This document shows positions 1 through 3,825 of a stretch of 5,146 bases of DNA, in pieces. Made by a program: the position numbers and the translations under genes. How positions within the stretch are numbered: the first letter of the stretch is position 1; every line of letters starts with the position of its first letter. The notes under the pieces are model-generated. The model saw only the letters and a program-made list of their open reading frames with translations, searched no databases and had not been told where the DNA came from. The DNA comes from Rudaea sp. (GTDB lineage Bacteria > Pseudomonadota > Gammaproteobacteria > Xanthomonadales > Rhodanobacteraceae), in NCBI GenBank assembly GCA_025934455.1, contig JAICYA010000172.1:1-5146 (forward strand), read 5' to 3'.

Positions 1-199
1 CGACTACGTGCAGACCCTGAAGTCGCGCATCGAAGCGCAGAAGGACGCCGACATCGAGGCCGCTGCGAAGGAAATCGTCCACCCGGACAAGCTGACCTGG
101 GTGATCGTTGGCGACCTGTCCAAGATCGAGAAACCGGTGCGCGCGCTCAACCTCGGCGACGTGCATGTCATCGACGCGGACGGGAATCCCGCCCACTGA
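1..199 (+). CDS. M16-family zinc metallopeptidase, C-terminal end (5' truncated by window edge)
   Basis: Only the last 65 codons are in the window; the reading frame is open from base 2 and stops at TGA 197-199. The piece starts DYVQTLKSRIEAQKDADIEA and contains the sequence LTWVIVGDLSKIEKPVRAL. A late 'P..L..V.VGD...I...+..L.LG.V...D.DG' pattern is the usual end of periplasmic M16 (insulinase/pitrilysin-like) peptidases, where the inactive C-terminal half closes the proteolytic chamber. The catalytic HxxEH motif would lie far upstream and cannot be seen, so whether this is an active or an inactive subunit is unknown. A strong terminator follows 25 bases after the stop, so it ends its own transcription unit and is not part of the nudE operon. 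The family call rests on a short but characteristic tail. Confidence 0.75.
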   Translation, partial: DYVQTLKSRIEAQKDADIEAAAKEIVHPDKLTWVIVGDLSKIEKPVRALNLGDVHVIDADGNPAH

Positions 200-223
200 C
201 GGCGCTTGTTGGTTCGCTGCACG

Positions 224-254
224 AAAGCCGGACGGGAAACCGTCCGGCTTTTTT
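224..254 (+). terminator. Rho-independent terminator after the M16 peptidase gene
   Basis: A perfect 12-bp stem pairs 224-235 (AAAGCCGGACGG) with 240-251 (CCGTCCGGCTTT). It is capped by a GAAA tetraloop at 236-239 and runs into a T tract at 249-254. The stem is GC-rich at its core, the loop is of the stable GNRA type and the T run is immediate, so this is a textbook intrinsic terminator for the gene ending at 199. The T tract lies only about 20 bases before the putative nudE -10 element. Confidence 0.92.
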
Positions 255-273
255 CGTGGCGTGTCCCGCGCGC

Positions 274-286
274 TACAATAACGTCA
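274..286 (+). promoter_or_regulatory. Putative -10 element of the nudE-cysQ-mazG operon (leaderless start)
   Basis: TACAAT at 274-279 matches the sigma-70 consensus TATAAT at five of six positions. Normal -10 to +1 spacing puts transcription start at or within a base or two of A286, which is the first base of the nudE ATG. There is no purine-rich ribosome binding site between 257 and 285, which fits a leaderless mRNA. The region where a -35 box should sit (about 251-257) is the T-rich tail of the preceding terminator and matches TTGACA poorly. Confidence 0.5.
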
Positions 287-846
287 TGCGCAAACCACCC
301 ATCATCCACGAAACCCGCCGTGCCGAGGGCAGTCATTTCCTGCACGTCGAACTGCTCGACCTGGAGTTCTCCAACGGCGAACGGCGCACTTACGAGCGCC
401 TGAAAGGTTCGGGCCTCGGTGCCGTCATCATCGTGCCGATGCGCGACGACGACACGGTGCTGCTGGTGCGCGAGTACGGCGCCGGCATCGGCCGCTACGA
501 GCTCGGCCTGCCCAAGGGCCGGCTCGACCAGGACGAGACGGTGGAGCAGGGCGCGAACCGCGAGTTGAAGGAGGAGATCGGCTTCGGCGCGCGCGACCTG
601 CTCATCCTCACCAACCTGTCGTTGTCGCCGGCCTACATGACCAGCATGACGCACGTCGTGCTCGCGCGCGACCTGTATCCGGAGCGCCTCGTCGGCGACG
701 AGCCCGAGGAACTGGAAGTCGTCGAGTGGAAGCTGTCGCAACTGCACCACCTGCTGTCGCATCCGGAAGTGACCGAGGGGCGTTCGATCGCGGCGCTGTT
801 CATCGCGCGCGAATACCTGGCCGGGCGTTTTTCTCCCCGGACATGA
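286..846 (+). CDS. nudE: NudE-type Nudix hydrolase (ADP compounds hydrolase)
   Basis: 186 residues, the same length as I recall for Escherichia coli NudE. The Nudix box runs from G78 to F100 and is intact: G78 x5 E84 x7 R92-E93-L94 x E96-E97 x G99, giving the catalytic, metal-binding helix. Just before it, ELGLPKG resembles the ELGFSKG of E. coli NudE. After the box the NudE-like stretch DLYPE...GDEPEELE is present, followed by a conserved C-terminal ALFIAREYL segment. Known NudE proteins hydrolyse ADP-ribose, NADH and diadenosine polyphosphates with Mg2+ in the cytoplasm. ATG 286 is chosen because a NudE-like N-terminus begins there. An in-frame GTG at 256 would add ten residues but lies in the terminator/promoter region. 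No Shine-Dalgarno sequence is visible. The stop overlaps the cysQ start as ATGA (843-846), so translation is probably coupled. Confidence 0.93.
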   Translation: MRKPPIIHETRRAEGSHFLHVELLDLEFSNGERRTYERLKGSGLGAVIIVPMRDDDTVLLVREYGAGIGRYELGLPKGRLDQDETVEQGANRELKEEIGFGARDLLILTNLSLSPAYMTSMTHVVLARDLYPERLVGDEPEELEVVEWKLSQLHHLLSHPEVTEGRSIAALFIAREYLAGRFSPRT

Positions 847-1646
847 GCGAACTTGATTTGGAAAATCTCGCACGCACCTGCTGCGCGCTCGCGCGCGAGG
901 CGGGCGAGGCGATCATGCGCGTCTACGCCGGCGATTTCGCGGTGGAACGCAAGGACGACAACTCGCCGCTCACTGCCGCCGATCTCGCCGCGCATCGCGT
1001 CATCATCGCCGGCTTGCAGGCGCTGGCGCCGCAGATTCCGGTGCTGTCGGAAGAATCCGCCGAGCAGGCGGCGTGGTCCGTGCGGCAAACCTGGTCGCGG
1101 TATTTCCTCGTCGATCCGCTCGACGGCACGCGCGAATTCGTCAAGCGCAACGGCGAGTTCACGGTGAACATCGCCTTGATCGACGCACACGCTACGGTGC
1201 TCGGCGTGGTTTACGCGCCGGCACTGGATGAGCTGTACTGGGCGTGGGCCGATGGCCATGCGCATTTTGCAGCAAAATCCCAAAGTGGAAAATTGAACAC
1301 GCGTGCGCGCGCGACGCCATTGATCATCGCCGGCAGCCGTTCGCACGGCGATCCGCGCATGGGCGCCGCGTTGGACAAACTCGGTCCGCACGAACTGCTG
1401 GCACTGGGATCGTCGCTGAAATTCTGCCGCACCGCGCGCGGCGAAGCGGACTTGTACATCCGCTACGGCCCGACCAGTGAGTGGGACACGGCGGCGGGCC
1501 AGTGCGTGCTGGAGCAGGCCGGCGGCGCGGTGCGGCGCATGGATGGAAGCACGTTGACCTACAACACCAAGGATTCGCTGCTCAATCCGGATTTCCTCGC
1601 CTGCGGCGATGCGTCGGTGGATTGGGCGGGATTATTGCGTGGCTGA
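843..1646 (+). CDS. cysQ: 3'(2'),5'-bisphosphate nucleotidase CysQ (inositol monophosphatase family)
   Basis: 267 residues, somewhat longer than the roughly 246 of E. coli CysQ. The enzyme removes the 3'-phosphate of PAP (3'-phosphoadenosine 5'-phosphate), a by-product of sulfate assimilation and acyl-carrier-protein maturation that inhibits exoribonucleases. The family signatures are in order: an N-terminal helix with A20-G21-E22-A23-I24; K37-D38-D39 with S41-P42-L43-T44-A45-A46-D47; the metal ligands S69-E70-E71-S72; D91-P92-L93-D94-G95-T96 followed by R97-E98-F99; and W214-D215-T216-A217-A218-G219 with a following E-Q-A-G-G. All expected metal-binding acidic residues (E70, D91, D94, D215) are there. 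The ATG at 843 overlaps the nudE stop by four bases. A longer in-frame extension upstream (from 726) would lie entirely inside nudE and is not needed. The mazG gene follows 10 bases downstream, so this is the middle gene of the operon. Confidence 0.94.
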   Translation: MSELDLENLARTCCALAREAGEAIMRVYAGDFAVERKDDNSPLTAADLAAHRVIIAGLQALAPQIPVLSEESAEQAAWSVRQTWSRYFLVDPLDGTREFVKRNGEFTVNIALIDAHATVLGVVYAPALDELYWAWADGHAHFAAKSQSGKLNTRARATPLIIAGSRSHGDPRMGAALDKLGPHELLALGSSLKFCRTARGEADLYIRYGPTSEWDTAAGQCVLEQAGGAVRRMDGSTLTYNTKDSLLNPDFLACGDASVDWAGLLRG

Positions 1647-1656
1647 ATCGAGTTTC

Positions 1657-2463
1657 ATGAAATCAGACATCGACGATTTGTTGCGCATCATGGCGTCCCT
1701 GCGCGATCCGCAGCACGGCTGCCCGTGGGACGTGCAGCAGACGTTTGCCACGATCGCGCCGTACACCATCGAAGAAGCTTACGAAGTCGCCGACGCCATC
1801 GACCGCGGCGACATGGCCGATCTGCGCGATGAGCTTGGCGATCTGCTGCTGCAAGTCGTGTTCCACGCGCGGATGGCGCAGGAGCTGGGCGCGTTCGATT
1901 TTTCCGGGGTGGTCGCGGCGATCTGCGACAAGATGGTGCGCCGCCATCCGCACGTGTTCGCCGGGGCCAGCGTGGAGAACGCCGAAGCGCAATTGCGCGA
2001 ATGGGACGCGCACAAGCGCCGCGAGCGCGAAGAAAACGGCGATGCCGATACCAGCGCACTCGCCGGCGTTCCGCGCGGCCTGCCCGAATGGCAGCGCGCG
2101 CTGAAGTTGCAGAAGCGCGCCTCGCGCGTCGGTTTCGACTGGAGCGATCCGCGTCCGGTGCTGGACAAGCTCGCCGAGGAAATCGGCGAGGTGCGCCATG
2201 AACTGGACCATGGTGCGGACATGGCGCGCCTGACCGACGAGATCGGCGACGTGTTGTTTGTCGGCGTGAACCTCGCGCGCCTGGCCAAGGTCGACTGGTC
2301 CGCCGCGCTGCGCGGCGCCAATGCAAAGTTCGAGCGCCGCTTCCGGCGCATGGAAACGCTGGCCGCGCAGGAAGGCCGCCAACTCGACGGCATGAGCCTG
2401 ACCGAACAGGACGCCTACTGGGATCGCGCCAAGGCGGAGGAAAAAGCCGCTCAGCCTGAATAA
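1657..2463 (+). CDS. mazG: Nucleoside triphosphate pyrophosphohydrolase MazG
   Basis: 268 residues; E. coli MazG has about 263. It hydrolyses NTPs and dNTPs to the monophosphate and pyrophosphate, clearing abnormal nucleotides, and in E. coli it also counters MazEF/ppGpp stress signalling. The two tandem all-alpha MazG domains are both complete. In the N-terminal domain, LRDPQHGCPWD (15-25) and QTFATIAPYTIEEAYEV (28-44) precede the metal site E39-E40-x2-E43 ... E59-x2-D62. A second conserved block, RRHPHVF, is at 95-101. In the C-terminal domain the site is E174-E175-x2-E178 ... E195-x2-D198, and FERRFRRME follows. ATG 1657 is chosen because E. coli MazG also starts just before a similar I/D-rich helix. 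A GTG at 1639 in the same frame would add six residues and overlap the cysQ end; a purine-rich GGGCGGGA at 1624-1631 lies seven bases before it, so that start cannot be excluded. It is the last gene of the operon. Confidence 0.95.
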   Translation: MKSDIDDLLRIMASLRDPQHGCPWDVQQTFATIAPYTIEEAYEVADAIDRGDMADLRDELGDLLLQVVFHARMAQELGAFDFSGVVAAICDKMVRRHPHVFAGASVENAEAQLREWDAHKRREREENGDADTSALAGVPRGLPEWQRALKLQKRASRVGFDWSDPRPVLDKLAEEIGEVRHELDHGADMARLTDEIGDVLFVGVNLARLAKVDWSAALRGANAKFERRFRRMETLAAQEGRQLDGMSLTEQDAYWDRAKAEEKAAQPE

Positions 2464-2472
2464 ACCGGCCCG

Positions 2473-2511
2473 AAAAAAGTACGGCGCGAAAAACGGGAGT
2501 GTTTCGCGCCG
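2473..2511 (-). terminator. Hairpin after mazG; terminator-like only when read on the minus strand
   Basis: A perfect 10-bp stem pairs 2482-2491 (CGGCGCGAAA) with 2502-2511 (TTTCGCGCCG) around a 10-base loop. On the plus strand the bases after it (CAAGAAGCC) contain no T tract, so it is not an obvious intrinsic terminator for mazG. On the minus strand the stem is followed after three bases by six T residues (complement of A2473-A2478), as in a Rho-independent terminator. No minus-strand gene ends nearby; the closest is the one ending at 3054. It may instead just be a 3' stabilising hairpin of the mazG transcript. Confidence 0.4.
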
Positions 2512-2516
2512 CAAGA

Positions 2517-2556
2517 AGCCTGTGCTCGCAACACAGGCTCGGGGTTTCCCCTGTGT
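2517..2556 (+). other. Two overlapping, mutually exclusive inverted repeats
   Basis: AGCCTGTG at 2517-2524 can pair with CACAGGCT at 2532-2539 (8 bp, 7-base loop). The right arm's ACACAGG (2531-2537) can instead pair with CCTGTGT at 2550-2556 (7 bp). That second stem can enclose a small GGGG-TTT-CCCC hairpin at 2541-2551. The two main stems share 2531-2537 and cannot form together. There is no T tract behind either stem. This may be a termination or processing structure for the mazG end, or part of an upstream control region; the sequence does not settle which. Confidence 0.45.
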
Positions 2557-2582
2557 AACGGCACAAGACGTATCCGGTTGAC

Positions 2583-2618
2583 TTGTTCGTCGCACGCCGG
2601 CGAGCCAAAATGCCGGCG
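2583..2618 (+). promoter_or_regulatory. Weak putative promoter of the MAPEG gene
   Basis: TTGTTC at 2583-2588 and CAAAAT at 2606-2611 are separated by 17 bases and match the sigma-70 boxes at three and four of six positions. Transcription would start near 2618 and give a leader of about 50 bases. The -10 sits in the loop of a 7-bp inverted repeat (CGCCGGC 2595-2601 with GCCGGCG 2612-2618), which could be an operator or chance in GC-rich DNA. A good ribosome binding site, AGAGGAA at 2659-2665, lies before the ATG at 2671. Confidence 0.25.
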
Positions 2619-2670
2619 CCGGTCGTCCCGCCCGTCACTCGGGCCTTAAGCATCCACAAGAGGAAACGCC

Positions 2671-3063
2671 ATGGTCTGGGTCAATCTCGTCACGTTGTGC
2701 GCGCTGCTCGAATACTTCATCTTTGCGGCGCTGGTCGGCAAGGCGCGCGCGCAGTATGGCGTGAAGGCGCCGGCGACGAGCGGCCACGAGGTGTTCGAGC
2801 GCTATTTCCGCGTGCAGCAAAACACGCTGGAACTGCTTATCGTGTTCGTGCCCGGGTTATGGATCGCCGCGCAGTATTGGGATCCACGCGTGATGGCGGC
2901 GATCGGCGCGGTCTATGTGATCGGCCGCATCGTGTATTTCCGTGGCTACGTGAGCGCGCCGTCCGCGCGCCACAACGGATTCCTGCTCAGCATCTGGCCG
3001 GTGGCGCTGCTCCTGCTCGCCGGCATTGCCGGCGTCGCATGGACGCTGATTCCTCACTCGTAA
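2671..3063 (+). CDS. MAPEG-family membrane protein (glutathione S-transferase-like)
   Basis: 130 residues with four hydrophobic stretches (about 3-22, 55-70, 74-90 and 104-126), the topology of MAPEG proteins, which form trimers in the membrane. The cytoplasmic-loop signature F42-E43-R44-Y45-F46-R47-V48-Q49-Q50-N51-T52-L53-E54 is the classic MAPEG block. Later Y89-F90-R91-G92-Y93 is followed by R100. Compared from memory with human leukotriene C4 synthase, R47, N51, E54, Y89, Y93 and R100 line up without gaps on R51, N55, E58, Y93, Y97 and the catalytic R104, so glutathione binding and thiolate chemistry look possible. The physiological substrate is unknown; detoxification by glutathione conjugation or peroxide reduction is an inference. 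The start is fixed by the AGAGGAA site at 2659-2665, five bases before the ATG. The last 10 bases overlap the end of the convergent gene at 3054-3404. Confidence 0.88.
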   Translation: MVWVNLVTLCALLEYFIFAALVGKARAQYGVKAPATSGHEVFERYFRVQQNTLELLIVFVPGLWIAAQYWDPRVMAAIGAVYVIGRIVYFRGYVSAPSARHNGFLLSIWPVALLLLAGIAGVAWTLIPHS

Positions 3064-3404
3064 AAAATGAAGAACGCGGCAAGCACGATCAGGACGAAGC
3101 CGACCAGGTGATTCCAGCGCAGGCTGGCGCCGAGGTAGATCACCGAGAAGACGGCGAAGACGACCAGGGTGATGATTTCCTGGATCGTCTTGAGCTGTGC
3201 CGGATTGTAGACGCGATAGCCGATGCGGTTGCCGGGAACCTGCAGGCAGTACTCGAAAAACGCGATGCCCCAGCTCGCGATGATCACGAGCCACAGCGGC
3301 CGGTTGGTGAATTTCAGGTGCCCATACCAGGCGAAGGTCATGAACACGTTGGAACCGATCAGCAGCGCGATCGGCGCCAGGTAGTCAAACAGGCGCGGAT
3401 TCAT
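3054..3404 (-). CDS. DUF486 / DMT-type small integral membrane protein
   Basis: 116 residues with four predicted membrane helices (about 8-27, 37-55, 73-91 and 96-115), like half of a drug/metabolite transporter. The sequence carries hallmarks of the DUF486 family: FMTFAWYGHLKF at 21-32, SWGIAFFEYCLQVPGNRIGY at 44-63, and QLKTIQEIITL at about 70-80. Its transport substrate or role is not established in any member I can name. The start ATG (3402-3404) lies one base after the stop of the PilZ gene, with an AAGGA about 11 bases upstream inside that gene, so the two are almost certainly co-transcribed and coupled. Its TGA (3054-3056) lies inside the end of the MAPEG gene on the other strand, and no terminator for it is visible immediately downstream. 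Confidence 0.88.
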   Translation of the reverse strand: MNPRLFDYLAPIALLIGSNVFMTFAWYGHLKFTNRPLWLVIIASWGIAFFEYCLQVPGNRIGYRVYNPAQLKTIQEIITLVVFAVFSVIYLGASLRWNHLVGFVLIVLAAFFIFYE

Positions 3405-3405
3405 G

Positions 3406-3732
3406 TCAGATCGTGTCCTTGTCGAGGAAGCGCGACTCGTACAGCAGGCTCTCGACGCGCTGCTCCTGCCCGGCCGCGAATTCCAGGCCGATGTCCTCGG
3501 CGCCGTTGCGCACGATGCGCGCCTCCAGCCCGATCACGGTTTCCTGGTCGAAGATGAAAAACACGCGGCATTCGGCCGGGGCATCCGCGGGCCAGTTCTT
3601 CGGCCGACCGATGCAGGCGCCGCCCTGGGACAGGTCCTTGACGTCGGACAGGTAGCCTTCGCCGTTGCACACCGCGAGCGCGGCCGAGTAGATGGCCAGG
3701 CGCGGGTGGCGGCGTTTTTCGGCGTAGGACAT
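3406..3732 (-). CDS. PilZ domain protein (probable c-di-GMP receptor)
   Basis: 108 residues, essentially a single PilZ domain with no added output or membrane domain. The c-di-GMP binding residues are present: the RxxxR motif as R7-R8-H9-P10-R11 (with K6-R7-R8 before it), and the D/NxSxxG motif as D33-L34-S35-Q36-G37-G38. A later beta-strand, IGLEF near residue 80, is typical of the barrel. It should bind cyclic di-GMP in the cytoplasm and change a partner's activity, for example in motility, adhesion or exopolysaccharide control; the partner cannot be told from the sequence. The ATG is supported by AGGGGA (complement of 3741-3746) eight bases upstream. It is the first gene of a two-gene minus-strand operon with the DUF486 protein and is divergent from the secreted beta-helix gene. 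Confidence 0.9.
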   Translation of the reverse strand: MSYAEKRRHPRLAIYSAALAVCNGEGYLSDVKDLSQGGACIGRPKNWPADAPAECRVFFIFDQETVIGLEARIVRNGAEDIGLEFAAGQEQRVESLLYESRFLDKDTI

Positions 3733-3740
3733 GCGGAAAC

Positions 3741-3764
3741 TCCCCTGGTCGCGACGCTACGATA
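3741..3764 (-). promoter_or_regulatory. Putative -10 box and ribosome binding site of the pilZ-DUF486 operon
   Basis: Read on the minus strand, TATCGT (complement of 3759-3764) matches the -10 consensus at four of six positions. It would start transcription near 3752, giving a leader of about 20 bases that contains AGGGGA (complement of 3741-3746). The -10 lies between the arms of a 6-bp inverted repeat, CGCGAC at 3750-3755 and GTCGCG at 3765-3770. No good -35 box is visible: the position falls in a very GC-rich tandem repeat. The ribosome binding site is convincing, the promoter less so. Confidence 0.35.
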
Positions 3765-3770
3765 GTCGCG

Positions 3771-3786
3771 CGGCGCGGCGCGGCGC
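3771..3786. repeat. Tandem CGGCG pentanucleotide repeat in the divergent promoter region
   Basis: Three exact head-to-tail copies of CGGCG (3771-3775, 3776-3780 and 3781-3785) plus one further C. It sits between the putative -10 boxes of the two divergent transcription units, where both -35 regions would be. Whether copy number varies between strains cannot be seen from one sequence. Confidence 0.7.
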
Positions 3787-3796
3787 AAGCGCGTGC

Positions 3797-3818
3797 TACA
3801 TTCGATCGGGGACCGAGG
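3797..3818 (+). promoter_or_regulatory. Putative -10 box and ribosome binding site of the beta-helix gene
   Basis: TACATT at 3797-3802 matches TATAAT at four of six positions and would start transcription near 3809. GAGG at 3815-3818 follows, seven bases before ATG 3826, and is the main reason for choosing that start over ATG 3838. The expected -35 region lies in the CGGCG repeat and has no recognisable box. Confidence 0.35.
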
Positions 3819-3825
3819 TTACCGA

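Noticed and set aside
4..873. 289-codon open frame on the minus strand opposite the M16 tail and nudE
   Set aside because: It is antisense to well-supported genes, has no recognisable family character and is rich in R/A/V as expected for a shadow frame in GC-rich DNA.
633..1391. 252-codon minus-strand open frame opposite nudE and cysQ
   Set aside because: It mirrors the CysQ frame; the plus strand carries all catalytic motifs and the minus product resembles no family.
2482..2511. Hairpin as the intrinsic terminator of mazG
   Set aside because: On the plus strand no T tract follows the stem, so it lacks the release signal; it is listed only as a minus-strand terminator-like structure.
2578..2611. 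TTGACT at 2578-2583 as a -35 box for the MAPEG gene
   Set aside because: The only reasonable -10 (CAAAAT 2606-2611) is 22 bases away, too far for sigma-70; TTGTTC at 2583 with a 17-base spacer fits better but is still weak.
1663..2659. Two long minus-strand open frames (310 and 323 codons) opposite mazG
   Set aside because: Both run through a complete two-domain MazG gene and are compositionally shadow-like (one is extremely arginine-rich).
2583..3557. 324-codon plus-strand open frame crossing MAPEG, DUF486 and PilZ genes
   Set aside because: It overlaps three recognised genes on both strands out of frame and its product is a low-complexity R/A/G/D-rich sequence without a family match.
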